Assembly (NCBI RefSeq): GCF_903903185.1
Contig: NZ_CAIUXT010000177.1
Location: 1-38,884 of the forward strand
Source: an uncultured Rhodoblastus sp.
GTDB lineage: Bacteria; Pseudomonadota; Alphaproteobacteria; Rhizobiales; Beijerinckiaceae
DNA length: 38,884 nt
Reading direction: 5' to 3'
Shown here: in pieces, positions 17,317 through 25,573 of the stretch
Layout: every line of letters begins with the position of its first letter
How positions within the stretch are numbered: position 1 is the stretch's first letter
Notes under the pieces: generated by a model
Databases searched by the model: none
Seen by the model: the letters and a program-made list of their open reading frames with translations, nothing else
What the model was told of the DNA's origin: nothing
Program-made: the position numbers and the translations under genes

Positions 17317-18192
17317 ATGAAGGTGACGACAAACGCAAAGAAATACGGCCTGTTCGCGACCGTGCTGGCAGGTTTCGCCTTGTGCCTTGCCTCCGCCCAG
17401 GCGCAGGAGGCGGAGCATCCCGATACGGGCGCGCGCGTCACCCACGACACCATCGACAAGGCGGGCGAGACGGACATCGCCAAGGAATCGGAAAATCCGA
17501 TTGGCAACCTGACTATCCTGCCTTTCGAGAACTACACCAATTTCGATGTCGGCCCGCACAAGGGCGCGCAGAACATCCTCCAGTTCGAGCCGGTGGTGCC
17601 GCTGCATATCAACGACGACTGGACCCTCATCAACCGCGCGATTGTTCCGCCGGTCTGGAACCCGTCCTATGCGCCGGCGCATGTCGCATCGTTTGGGCTC
17701 GCGCCGATAGAGTACGAGGGGTTTTTCTCGCCCAGCCATTCGGTTGACGGCTGGACCTGGGGCGCTGGCCCGGTCGTGCAGATCCCCGCCGCTACGAGCC
17801 CGACGCTCGGCTCCAGCGTCTGGGGCCTCGGCCCGACCGCCGTTCTCGTCAAGACAACCGACCACATCGTCGCCGGTGTGCTCATCAACAACGTGTTCTC
17901 GTTGGGCGGCCATGAGGGACCTCACCCCAACCGCTATTCGCAATTTCTGGTCGAGCCCTTCATCAATTATAATTTCGGCCACGGCTGGTTCATCGCCACC
18001 GCGCCGCTCATCACCGACAACCAATATGCAACCGGGACAAAATGGACCGTACCCGTCGGCGGGGTGGGCGGTCGAATCATCCGTGTGGGCAAGCTGCCGG
18101 TGAAACTGTCGATCGGCGCCTATTACAACGTCGTTCGCCCCGAATATGGCGCGACCTGGACTCTGCAATCGACCGTGGCCTTCATCTTTTGA
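17317..18192 (+). CDS. Outer-membrane protein, MetA-pathway/phenol-degradation-like family
   Basis: I start at ATG 17317 (291 residues; GGAG just upstream), giving the signal peptide KKYGLFATVLAGFALCLASA ending AQA. ATG 17290 and TTG 17284 are in-frame alternatives that would bury it. The mature part alternates short beta strands with aromatic ends: GNLTILPFENYTNFDVGP, LIVRAIVPPVWNP-like, WGAGPVVQIPAATSPTLGSS, FLVEPFINYNFGHGWFIATA and a terminal TLQSTVAFIF. This resembles the PF13557-type putative outer-membrane barrels found beside aromatic or terpene degradation and DUF1254 genes. The terminal phenylalanine fits an outer-membrane barrel. Its stop codon overlaps the possible upstream start of the lipoprotein hydrolase gene. 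Confidence 0.75.
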   Translation: MKVTTNAKKYGLFATVLAGFALCLASAQAQEAEHPDTGARVTHDTIDKAGETDIAKESENPIGNLTILPFENYTNFDVGPHKGAQNILQFEPVVPLHINDDWTLINRAIVPPVWNPSYAPAHVASFGLAPIEYEGFFSPSHSVDGWTWGAGPVVQIPAATSPTLGSSVWGLGPTAVLVKTTDHIVAGVLINNVFSLGGHEGPHPNRYSQFLVEPFINYNFGHGWFIATAPLITDNQYATGTKWTVPVGGVGGRIIRVGKLPVKLSIGAYYNVVRPEYGATWTLQSTVAFIF

Positions 18193-18215
18193 TGTCTCAG
18201 GAAAATCGAGGTCCG

Positions 18216-19463
18216 ATGAAGCTGGGGTCGCTCTTGCACGGAATAGGCGTTGCAAGCCTCGTCGTCCTGGGGTTGACGGGCTGCGGCGGCCCCGAGGGAT
18301 TTCTCGCGCCCGTCCCCTCCGACGCCCATGCGCCGGGAACGACCCATGTCGAAATGGTGGTGGCGACAACGCGGGAGCGCGTGGAATCGCCCGCGTTCCT
18401 GTTCGGCGGCGGTCGCGCCAACGACGTATCCTTCGCCGACATGGTCATCTCGATTCCGCCGGACGCCCATCGCCAGATTGGCGAAGTGCAATATCCGCGA
18501 CAGCTTCCCGGCAATCCAGAAACGGATTTCGTGACCCTCAAGGCCGATGTCGTCACCCGGTCGCAGGCGGCGTCAGCGTTCTCCCGCATGTTGCGCCAAT
18601 CGCACAAGAAGGAGGCGCTGGTCTTCGTCCATGGGTTCAACACCCGTTTCGAGGACGCAGTATACAGTTTCGCGCAAATTCTGCACGATTCGCGCGCCTA
18701 TGACGACGTCGCGCCGGTTCTGTTCACCTGGCCGTCGAAGGGCAAGATCGTCGCCTATGGCTATGACCGCGACAGCAGCACTTTTTCCCGCGACGCGCTC
18801 GAAAATCTGTTGCGCCATCTGGCCGACGATCCGCAGGTCGAAACGATTTCCGTTCTCGCCCATTCGATGGGCAATTGGGTCACGCTCGAAGCCCTCCGGC
18901 AAATGGCGATCCGCGACGGTCGCGTCCTCCCGAAAATCAAGCTGGTCATGCTCGCCGACGCCGACGTCGATGTCGGCATCGCCCGGCAACAGATTTTGAC
19001 GCTCGGGCCCGAGCGACCGCATATCGTCCTGTTCGTCTCCGAGACAGATCGCGCGCTCGCGGCCTCGCGGGATTTTTGGGAAGAGCCGCGTCTCGGCGCA
19101 ATCGATCCCGATGTCGAGCCATATAAAACCATGCTCGAACAGGAGCAAATATCTGCCATCAACATGACCCATATGCCGCAGCATGGTTTTTTCGGTCACG
19201 GCAAGTTCTCCTCGGACCCGCGCGTGGTAGAACTGATCGGCCGCAGTCTCGCGTCGGGTCAGGTGTTGTCCGCCAGCCGCGTCGGTCTGGGCTCCCGGAT
19301 CATGATGACGACGGCGGGCGCGGTGGGATCGGTCGGCCATGCCGCCGGACTCGTGATTTCCGCTCCCGTCTCCATCGTCGATCCGGAGACGCGCAACAAT
19401 TTTGGCGATCAGATCGACCAGTTCAACCAGTCCGTAAGACAGATCGGCGCCAATCCCTACTGA
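18216..19463 (+). CDS. Lipoprotein alpha/beta hydrolase (DUF900-like)
   Basis: A 415-residue lipoprotein. ATG 18216 has GAGG five bases upstream and gives MKLGSLLHGIGVASLVVLGL followed by the lipobox LTGC, with lipidated Cys23. An ATG at 18192, overlapping the previous stop, is possible but would spoil the leader. The hydrolase fold shows the oxyanion segment ALVFVHGFNTRFEDAVYSFA (134-153), TWPSKG, and the nucleophile elbow LAHSMGNW with Ser217. LADADVDVGI and MTHMPQHGFFGHG may supply the acid and histidine. Such DUF900 proteins are esterase- or lipase-like with undefined substrates. It is transcribed together with the preceding outer-membrane protein gene. Confidence 0.85.
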   Translation: MKLGSLLHGIGVASLVVLGLTGCGGPEGFLAPVPSDAHAPGTTHVEMVVATTRERVESPAFLFGGGRANDVSFADMVISIPPDAHRQIGEVQYPRQLPGNPETDFVTLKADVVTRSQAASAFSRMLRQSHKKEALVFVHGFNTRFEDAVYSFAQILHDSRAYDDVAPVLFTWPSKGKIVAYGYDRDSSTFSRDALENLLRHLADDPQVETISVLAHSMGNWVTLEALRQMAIRDGRVLPKIKLVMLADADVDVGIARQQILTLGPERPHIVLFVSETDRALAASRDFWEEPRLGAIDPDVEPYKTMLEQEQISAINMTHMPQHGFFGHGKFSSDPRVVELIGRSLASGQVLSASRVGLGSRIMMTTAGAVGSVGHAAGLVISAPVSIVDPETRNNFGDQIDQFNQSVRQIGANPY

Positions 19464-19491
19464 GGCGGGCGACAATTTCTCGGGAGTATCC

Positions 19492-20145
19492 ATGGCCCTT
19501 TTCCTCGCCACGTTCACCACCTTGCTGGCGATCATCAATCCCTTCGAGGCGCTGCCGGTCTATCTGGGCTTCGCCGAACATATGGACGACAAGGCGCGGC
19601 ATTCGCTCGCTGTCCGGTCGTGCCTTTACGCGCTGATGTTGATGTTCTTTTTCCTGATCTTCGGAACCTTGTTGCTGAAGGTGTTCGGCGTGCCGCTGGC
19701 TATGGTCAGGATCGCCGGCGGCATCATCCTCACCCGGCTCGGATTCCAGCTGTTCTCCGCGCCATCCTCCGTCGCTGGCGGCCCCGCGCCATCGGGCGAC
19801 AAGGGGAACGGCGCCAACGGCGACCCAGCCTTTGTGCCGCTGTCCATGCCGATCATGTTCGGACCGGGGGCCATGGCGACGATCCTGGGCATGACCTCGC
19901 AGGTGAAGCATTCGGCGACCGAAATAGAGGGCTTCGTCATGGTCTCGGCGGCGCTGGTGGCGACCATGGCCACGACTTGGCTATTTCTGGCTGGCGGCAA
20001 GCGGTTGCAAAAGCGGCTTGGCGCGCGAGGGATCGACGCGGCCACGCGCATCGTCGGCTTCTTCGTCGCCTCGATGGGCATAGGCATGGCCTTCGACGGC
20101 GTCATCGAAGCCCTGCAAATGCACGGGATGACCGATCTCCATTGA
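19492..20145 (+). CDS. MarC-family integral membrane protein
   Basis: A 217-residue inner-membrane protein with GGGAG before ATG 19492. Six hydrophobic segments can be seen: ATFTTLLAIINPFEALPVYL (with the conserved INPFxALP motif), CLYALMLMFFFLIFGTLLLK, LAMVRIAGGIILTRLGFQLF, PLSMPIMFGPGAMATILGMT (the second, partly pseudo-symmetric PxxxGPG motif), MVSAALVATMATTWLFLAGG and RIVGFFVASMGIGMAFDGVI. MarC proteins were first named for multiple antibiotic resistance but are not proven to have that role. The actual transport substrate is not known. It is 28 bases after the lipoprotein gene and may share its transcript. Confidence 0.88.
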   Translation: MALFLATFTTLLAIINPFEALPVYLGFAEHMDDKARHSLAVRSCLYALMLMFFFLIFGTLLLKVFGVPLAMVRIAGGIILTRLGFQLFSAPSSVAGGPAPSGDKGNGANGDPAFVPLSMPIMFGPGAMATILGMTSQVKHSATEIEGFVMVSAALVATMATTWLFLAGGKRLQKRLGARGIDAATRIVGFFVASMGIGMAFDGVIEALQMHGMTDLH

Positions 20146-20533
20146 GGTCGGCATGCGGCTGCAAACTCGCTTATTACCAAGTTTCACGGGCGAAACCGAC
20201 ATTCATGCGCGAACGATTCGCGCCTTCTGGAAGGGCGGCTTTGGGCGAGTTCGTTGATAGCGGGCAAGGTTGGCGACCGTCCGCTCAGGGTCAAAACTTG
20301 CCCTTCGAGCATCGACCGCTTCTGCGGTTAGAATCCTAGTCAGCACCATGAAGAATATTGCGTTGCAGCGCGGAAGCGCGACGCGGCGCGCCTCGAGTAG
20401 GGAGGGCAATGCGATTCGAAGGGGACGGGTCACGCTTTCGCCGACGGCGCGTCTGTTAAGGGCTGGTGGCAAGGGCGGGGTGGGTTGAGAGGATAGCAAG
20501 TGAGGGATGTGTCCAAGATGAGGAGACAACCCC
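20146..20533 (+). other. Gene-free boundary region before the defence island
   Basis: 388 bases with no credible gene. It contains dispersed repeat copy R4. Base composition drops on the right side, where the exonuclease gene begins. I consider it the likely left boundary zone of the island, although no tRNA-Pro attachment repeat is visible here. Confidence 0.5.
20271..20330 (-). repeat. Dispersed repeat copy R4 (diverged, inverted)
   Basis: Read on the minus strand it has AACCGCAGAAGCGGTCG, close to AACCGCAGCCAGCGGTCG in R2, then CGAAGGGCAAGTTTTGACC as in R5, then GCGGACGGTCGCCAAC. Confidence 0.5.
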
Positions 20534-21961
20534 ATGAAAAATTATGTTTTTTACGATACCGAAACCACTGGTACACTGCGTGGATATGATCAAATTCTGC
20601 AGGTTGCCGCAATTCGTACAAATTGTGATTTCAATGTGATTGATAAAGAAGAGGCGTCCTTCAATATCCGCTGTCGCCGGCTTAGTTATCAGGTTCCGTC
20701 GCCTGGCGCGTTACTTGTTACCAATCTAGAGCCTCATGATCTCGAGGAAGCACATCTTTCTCACTACGAACTGGTTCAATCGATGCGCAAAAAATTCGTA
20801 TCGTGGTCTCCGGCGTGTTTCACCGGCTTTAATTCAATCGGGTTCGACGAAATTCTCATCCGCCAGGCCTTCTACCAGACACTACATCCGATCTATTTGA
20901 CTCAGTTTTCCGGCAACACCCGCGCCGACGCGTACTTGATGGCGCAGGCGATTGCGATGCACGCGCCCAGTGCGATTCGGATTGGCGATGCCGTCGAGGG
21001 GAGTTTCCGACTTGGCAATTTGGCCGCAGCAAATGGCGTCGATTTGCAAACGGATGCTGCGCACGAGGCCATGGCGGACGCCAAGGCGGCCCTTGGCCTC
21101 ATGCGTGTCATGCGCGATCGGGCGCCAGCGCTTTTCGCTAGAATGATGCTGAATTCCGATAGAAACTTCGTGGTCTCGTTCATCACGGATACTCCTGTTT
21201 TTCAATGGTCTGCCGTTTTTGGGCGCAATCGTCTTTCCGAACGGGTAACTTACGTGGGCGCGCCGCCAAGCGATCGTAATCTGCTTATTTTGTTTAATCT
21301 TTCCTTCGATCCGGATGAGCTCTTCCCTCTCTCGGATGACGCGTTGGCGAATTGGATCTACGGCCCGGTGAAAGCATTCCGCCGAGTCCGTGCAAATGCG
21401 TTTCCGATCATTTTGCCTCTGGAGTTCCCGGCGCACGACGGCAAAGCTGGCTTGCCTGCGGAAGCCGAATTGTACCGGAGAGCGGCGGCCGTCGCCGCCA
21501 ACGCCGAATTCCGTGACCGCGTTATTCAAATTTTGGAGCGTAAATGCTTAGATCGCCCAAAAGCAAACTTCGTTGAAGACCGGATTTACGATGAGTTCAT
21601 TACGCCGCACGACGCTAGACTTTGCTGCCAGTTCCACTTAATGCCCTGGGAAAATCGACTTGCGCTCGTCCATGGCCTTGACGACGAGCGTTTGCGTCAG
21701 CTCGCGACAAGGCTTATTTTTGTCGAACGTCCTGACTGCCTCCCGGAAAACATCCGCTCGGAAATGATCAGCTGGGAGTTGGCGCGAATCGAAGCTGACG
21801 GCGAGGTTCCCTGGCTTTCGGCGCCCGCCGCGATCGACCAACTGCGCGCGATGTGGCGTAGCGCGGACCCTGCCGTTCGGCAGAAATTGGAGAAACTCGC
21901 GGCGTACATCGGGAGCCTCCGGTCCCTGGCGACGCAGAAGCCCCATGTGATCTCTCGTTAA
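20534..21961 (+). CDS. Exonuclease I-like DEDDh nuclease (SbcB-like)
   Basis: A 475-residue protein, ATG 20534 with GGAG upstream. The N-terminal exonuclease domain carries YVFYDTETTG (Asp8, Glu10), GFNSIGFDE (second acidic residue), and HEAMADAKAALGLMRV as the DEDDh H-x4-D motif. After that come the SH3-like and helical regions of exonuclease I (MPWENRLALVHGLDDERLRQ). SbcB enzymes degrade single-stranded DNA 3' to 5' in repair and recombination. GC content is markedly lower than in the flanking genes. Position immediately upstream of a type I restriction locus suggests co-transfer and a possible role in defence or in clearing cut DNA. Whether it is a housekeeping SbcB or a diverged defence paralogue cannot be told here. 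Confidence 0.85.
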   Translation: MKNYVFYDTETTGTLRGYDQILQVAAIRTNCDFNVIDKEEASFNIRCRRLSYQVPSPGALLVTNLEPHDLEEAHLSHYELVQSMRKKFVSWSPACFTGFNSIGFDEILIRQAFYQTLHPIYLTQFSGNTRADAYLMAQAIAMHAPSAIRIGDAVEGSFRLGNLAAANGVDLQTDAAHEAMADAKAALGLMRVMRDRAPALFARMMLNSDRNFVVSFITDTPVFQWSAVFGRNRLSERVTYVGAPPSDRNLLILFNLSFDPDELFPLSDDALANWIYGPVKAFRRVRANAFPIILPLEFPAHDGKAGLPAEAELYRRAAAVAANAEFRDRVIQILERKCLDRPKANFVEDRIYDEFITPHDARLCCQFHLMPWENRLALVHGLDDERLRQLATRLIFVERPDCLPENIRSEMISWELARIEADGEVPWLSAPAAIDQLRAMWRSADPAVRQKLEKLAAYIGSLRSLATQKPHVISR

Positions 21962-21970
21962 AACGTCAAA

Positions 21971-22001
21971 GACATCCCCGAGTTTTTAGCTCGGGGACGT
22001 C
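21971..22001. terminator. Hairpin between the exonuclease and hsdR
   Basis: CCCCGAG and CTCGGGG around a seven-base loop, extended on both sides to about 11 paired bases with one mismatch (GAC...GTC). It starts 10 bases after the exonuclease stop. No T-run follows on either strand. It may be a terminator or the folded end of a decayed IS200/IS605-type element. Confidence 0.5.
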
Positions 22002-22126
22002 AAGGCGATCGAACTCGGCTTGCCGTAGTCAGATTTCGATTTACCTCGATGCTGAACTGTCGGAATGTCGGTCTTGGTCGATTCCTTATTTCGTTCGCCC
22101 TTACATCTGCCCGATTGTTCTTCTGA

Positions 22127-24865
22127 ATGTCTCAGCCCGCATTTCATCCTGAAGATCTGGCCCGCGTCGCGATCGATCGTTCGCTGGCGGCCTGTGGATG
22201 GCTTGTGCAATCCAAGGCCGAGATGAACCTTGGCGCGGGACCCGGCGTCGCCGTTCGCGAATTTCAGACTGCCTCCGGCCCCGTCGATTATGCGCTTTTC
22301 GTTGGACGAAAATTATGCGGCGTCGTCGAGGCCAAGCCAGAGGGCATGACCCTTTCCGGATTCTCGGAACAGGCGGCGCGGTATATCGCGGATGTGCCGA
22401 AACATCTCATTCGCGAAGAAGGCCAGGTTCGTTTCGAATATGTCTCCTCGGGCTCCGAGACGATTTTTCGTGACCACGCCGACCCCGAACCCAAATCCCG
22501 GCCTGTCTTCGCTTTCCACCGCCCGGAAACCATGGAACGCTGGCTGAAGGAAAGCGCCACCTTGCGCCGCCGGCTCCAGTCGATGCCGCCGCTCCTCCCG
22601 GACGGGCTTCGCGCCTGCCAGATCGACGCCGTCGCCGGGCTGGAAAAATCCCTTGCCGCCAATCACGCCCGCGCCCTCGTCCAGATGGCGACCGGCGCCG
22701 GCAAGACGTTTACCGCCTGCACCCTGAGCTATCGCCTGCTTGCCCATGCCGGCTTCAAGCGCATTCTGTTTCTGGCGGATCGAGCCAATCTGGTCCGTCA
22801 GACGCGGGCGGAATATCTCGACTATCGCCCGCCGGGCACGGGCCGTTCCTTCCCCGAAATATACAACGTCCAGCAACTGGGCAGTTCCGGCCTCGGCAAG
22901 GATACCCAGATCGTCGTCGGCACGATCCAGCGCGTCTATTCCATCCTCACCGGCAAGCCACTCGACGACGAGGAGGAAGAAACTTCGTCCTTCGAGGCGG
23001 CAAGCCCGGACACCCAGCGCCTCATCGCCTATAATCCCGCCATCCCCATCGAGAGCTTCGATCTCGTCATCACCGACGAATGCCACCGCTCGATTTATGG
23101 CACTTGGCGGCAGGTGCTGGAATATTTCGACGCCTTTATCGTCGGGCTCACCGCCACGCCGTCGCCGCATACGCTCGGTTTCTTTAACCGCAATCTGGTC
23201 GCGCAATATCCCTTTGAGCGATCGGTCGTCGATGGCGTCAACGTCAGCTTCGAAATCTTCCGCATCCGCACCGAAATCGGCGAGCGCGGTTCGACCGTCA
23301 CCGCCGGCTACGATCTTCCCGTCCGCGACAAACGCACCCGCGCCGAACGCTATGAAACGCTGACGGAGGATTTTTCCTACACCGCCAGCCAGCTCGACCG
23401 GACCGTTCTCGTCCCCAACCAGATCCGCACGGTGCTGGAGACTTATCGCGACAACCTGTTCACCGAGCTTTTCCCCGGCCGCAAGGAAGTCCCCAAAACC
23501 CTCATCTTCGCCAAGGACGATCACCACGCGGAAGAAATCGTCGGCATCGTCCGCGACGTGTTCGGCAAGGGCAATGATTTCGCGAAAAAGATCACCTACA
23601 AAATCGACGGCGCCGATCCGGATCAGCTCATCAAGGCGTTCCGCAACGATTTTTATCCCCGTATCGCCGTCACCGTCGACATGATCGCCACCGGCACCGA
23701 CGTCAAACCCATCGAGGTCCTGATCTTTTTGCGCGACGTCAAATCCGAGCTTTATTTCGAGCAAATGAAGGGGCGCGGCGCGCGCACCATCACCCCGGAA
23801 AAGCTGCGCGAGGTCACGCCCGACGCGGAAGCCAAGACCCGCTTCGTGCTCATCGACGCCATCGGCGTCACCGAAACCCTGAAAAGCGTGTCGCAGCCGC
23901 TGGAGCGCGACAGAGTAATCGGCTTCGAGAAACTTCTCGACGAGATCGCCGCCGGCCGCCGCGACGACGATTCCATCGCGACTTTGGCGGCGCGGCTGGC
24001 GGCTTTGGACCGCCGCATCGGCGACAGGGAGCGCGCCGCCATCGTCAAGGTGACCGGCGGCATCGACTTGCCCGGCCTCGCGTCCAAACTGCTCGACGCC
24101 GTCGATCCCGACGTTCTCGCGGCGAAAATCGGCAAGGATGCGCCGGAAAAGGAGCGAGACGAGGCGCGCGAGGTCCTTAAAGATGACGCCCTGAAACCTT
24201 TCGACGATCCGGCCTTGCGCCGCCTGCTCAAGGAAATCAAAGCCGCGGCCGACATCCGCATCGACACCATTTCCACCGACGTCGTCGTCTCCTCCGGCTG
24301 GGACGAGAAAAAAGCGCAGGACGCCGTCGCCCGGTTCCAGCAATTTCTGGACGAGCGGCGCGACGAGCTGGTCGCGCTGCAAATTCTTTATTCGCGGCCC
24401 TACGCCAAGCGGCGGCTGACCTATGACGCGGTGGACGAATTGCGCGAGGCGCTGAAACGGCCGCCTTGGCTGCTGGAGCCGATCGATCTCTGGCGGGCCT
24501 ATAAACGCATCGCCAGCGACAAGGTGCGCGGCAATCCGGCCGGGACTCTGGCGGACATCGTCATGCTGGTGCGCTATGCCCTTGGCCAGACCGAGACGCT
24601 GGAGCCGCTGTCGTCGCTGGTCGCCGGCCGATTCAATCTGTGGCTGGGCCGCGAGGAAAAGGCCGGGCGCGCCTATACCGACGAGCAAAAGGCATGGCTC
24701 ATGGCGATCCGCGATCACCTCGCCGTCAATATCGAAATTTCGCGGCAGGACATGATGGACGCGCCGGAATTCGCCGCCAAAGGCGGGATTTTGCGCGCGC
24801 AAAACCTGTTCGGCGTCCGCCTGCCGGACTTGCTAGACGATTTGACCGAGGCGCTCGTCGCGTGA
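22127..24865 (+). CDS. hsdR: Type I restriction enzyme, R subunit
   Basis: The 912-residue motor and nuclease subunit of a type I restriction-modification complex; it translocates and cuts unmethylated DNA when joined to HsdM and HsdS. The N-terminal endonuclease has the PD-(D/E)xK residues Asp54, Glu68 and Lys70 (VDYALFVGRKLCGVVEAK). Superfamily 2 helicase motifs follow: MATGAGKT (187-194), DECH (317-320), LTATP (341-345), then VTVDMIATGTDVKPIEVLIF and FEQMKGRGARTI in the second RecA-like domain. The C-terminal helical part resembles EcoEI-type R subunits, suggesting subtype IB. It is intact and of normal length. It is the first gene of the hsd locus; its stop codon lies inside the palindrome before the first vapB. 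Confidence 0.93.
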   Translation: MSQPAFHPEDLARVAIDRSLAACGWLVQSKAEMNLGAGPGVAVREFQTASGPVDYALFVGRKLCGVVEAKPEGMTLSGFSEQAARYIADVPKHLIREEGQVRFEYVSSGSETIFRDHADPEPKSRPVFAFHRPETMERWLKESATLRRRLQSMPPLLPDGLRACQIDAVAGLEKSLAANHARALVQMATGAGKTFTACTLSYRLLAHAGFKRILFLADRANLVRQTRAEYLDYRPPGTGRSFPEIYNVQQLGSSGLGKDTQIVVGTIQRVYSILTGKPLDDEEEETSSFEAASPDTQRLIAYNPAIPIESFDLVITDECHRSIYGTWRQVLEYFDAFIVGLTATPSPHTLGFFNRNLVAQYPFERSVVDGVNVSFEIFRIRTEIGERGSTVTAGYDLPVRDKRTRAERYETLTEDFSYTASQLDRTVLVPNQIRTVLETYRDNLFTELFPGRKEVPKTLIFAKDDHHAEEIVGIVRDVFGKGNDFAKKITYKIDGADPDQLIKAFRNDFYPRIAVTVDMIATGTDVKPIEVLIFLRDVKSELYFEQMKGRGARTITPEKLREVTPDAEAKTRFVLIDAIGVTETLKSVSQPLERDRVIGFEKLLDEIAAGRRDDDSIATLAARLAALDRRIGDRERAAIVKVTGGIDLPGLASKLLDAVDPDVLAAKIGKDAPEKERDEAREVLKDDALKPFDDPALRRLLKEIKAAADIRIDTISTDVVVSSGWDEKKAQDAVARFQQFLDERRDELVALQILYSRPYAKRRLTYDAVDELREALKRPPWLLEPIDLWRAYKRIASDKVRGNPAGTLADIVMLVRYALGQTETLEPLSSLVAGRFNLWLGREEKAGRAYTDEQKAWLMAIRDHLAVNIEISRQDMMDAPEFAAKGGILRAQNLFGVRLPDLLDDLTEALVA

Positions 24866-24885
24866 TATATATCAAATGATATATC
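24863..24885. promoter_or_regulatory. Palindromic operator of the first vapBC module
   Basis: TGATATATATCA (24863-24874) is a perfect 12-base palindrome, and a second half-site TGATATATC ends at 24885. The outer pair GATATAT and ATATATC is also symmetrical. It lies 15-37 bases before the vapB start, is much more AT-rich than its surroundings, and overlaps the hsdR stop codon. Confidence 0.65.
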
Positions 24886-24899
24886 TCGAAGGAGCGGCC

Positions 24900-25154
24900 A
24901 TGAGCGCGACGGCGAAACTTTTCATGCACGGCCGCAGCCAGGCGGTCCGCCTCCCCAAGGAATTCCGCATGGCCGGCTCGGAAGTGCGGGTGAGCAAGGT
25001 GGGCGACAAGGTGATTCTGGAGCCGATTGAACCCAGGCCTTTTGACGCCAAGGCGCTCTGGGCCAGGATCGACGCGCTCGGCGGCGGCGATTTTCCCGAA
25101 AACGACCGCGGCGATCTGCGCCCCGATCTCGACGACCCAATTTCCTTCGACTGA
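24900..25154 (+). CDS. vapB: VapB-type antitoxin (AbrB/SpoVT fold)
   Basis: An 84-residue antitoxin; ATG 24900 with GAAGGAG upstream. An in-frame ATG 24 bases earlier lies in the operator and is not used. The swapped-hairpin DNA-binding part is AKLFMHGRSQAVRLPKEFRM, then GSEVRVSKVGDKVILEP. The acidic C terminus (DFPENDRGDLRPDLDDPISF) is the toxin-blocking tail. It pairs with the PIN-domain gene eight bases downstream. It probably represses its own promoter through the preceding palindrome. It sits between hsdR and hsdS, an unusual place for an antitoxin. Confidence 0.88.
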   Translation: MSATAKLFMHGRSQAVRLPKEFRMAGSEVRVSKVGDKVILEPIEPRPFDAKALWARIDALGGGDFPENDRGDLRPDLDDPISFD

Positions 25155-25162
25155 TCGCCGCC

Positions 25163-25573
25163 ATGCTCTGCCTCGATTCCAATGTCATCATCGGCATTCT
25201 GAACGGCCGCAAGCCCATTCTGCGCCGCCGGTTCGAAGAGGAGCGCATTGCCGAAAGCCGGCTTGCGCTTTCGGTCGTCGCCTTGTCCGAATTGCGTTAC
25301 GGCGCCGCCAACAGCGAACGGCCCGAACAAAACAGGCGCGCGCTCGAAGAATTGCTCGAAGCCGGCATTGAGATCCTGAATTTTGACGCCGACGACGCCG
25401 CCGAGGCCGGCGCAATCCGCGCGCATTTGAGGCGGGCTGGAACGCCGATCGGACCCTATGACCTTTTGATCGCCGCCCAGGCGCGGCGGCGCGGCGCCGG
25501 TTTGGTCACTTCCAATGTCGGAGAATTTTCACGCGTGCCGGACCTGATCGTGACGGACTGGGCGGCGCCATGA
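25163..25573 (+). CDS. vapC: VapC-type PIN-domain ribonuclease toxin
   Basis: A 136-residue PIN nuclease of the VapC family, whose members usually cleave tRNA or rRNA. Acidic residues expected to hold the metal are present: Asp5 (MLCLDSNVIIGIL), Glu43 (ALSVVALSELRYG), Asp100 (IGPYDLLIAAQARRRG), and the TSNVGEF segment near 116-122. The end of the gene overlaps the start of hsdS by four bases (ATGA), so toxin and specificity subunit are translationally coupled. That physical coupling is the striking point: hsdS cannot easily be transcribed without the module. The protein looks active. Confidence 0.9.
   Translation: MLCLDSNVIIGILNGRKPILRRRFEEERIAESRLALSVVALSELRYGAANSERPEQNRRALEELLEAGIEILNFDADDAAEAGAIRAHLRRAGTPIGPYDLLIAAQARRRGAGLVTSNVGEFSRVPDLIVTDWAAP

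Noticed and set aside
22313-24802. Minus-strand open frame of about 829 codons opposite hsdR
   Set aside because: Exactly antisense to a complete HsdR with all motifs; high-GC DNA gives such frames. No recognisable protein content.
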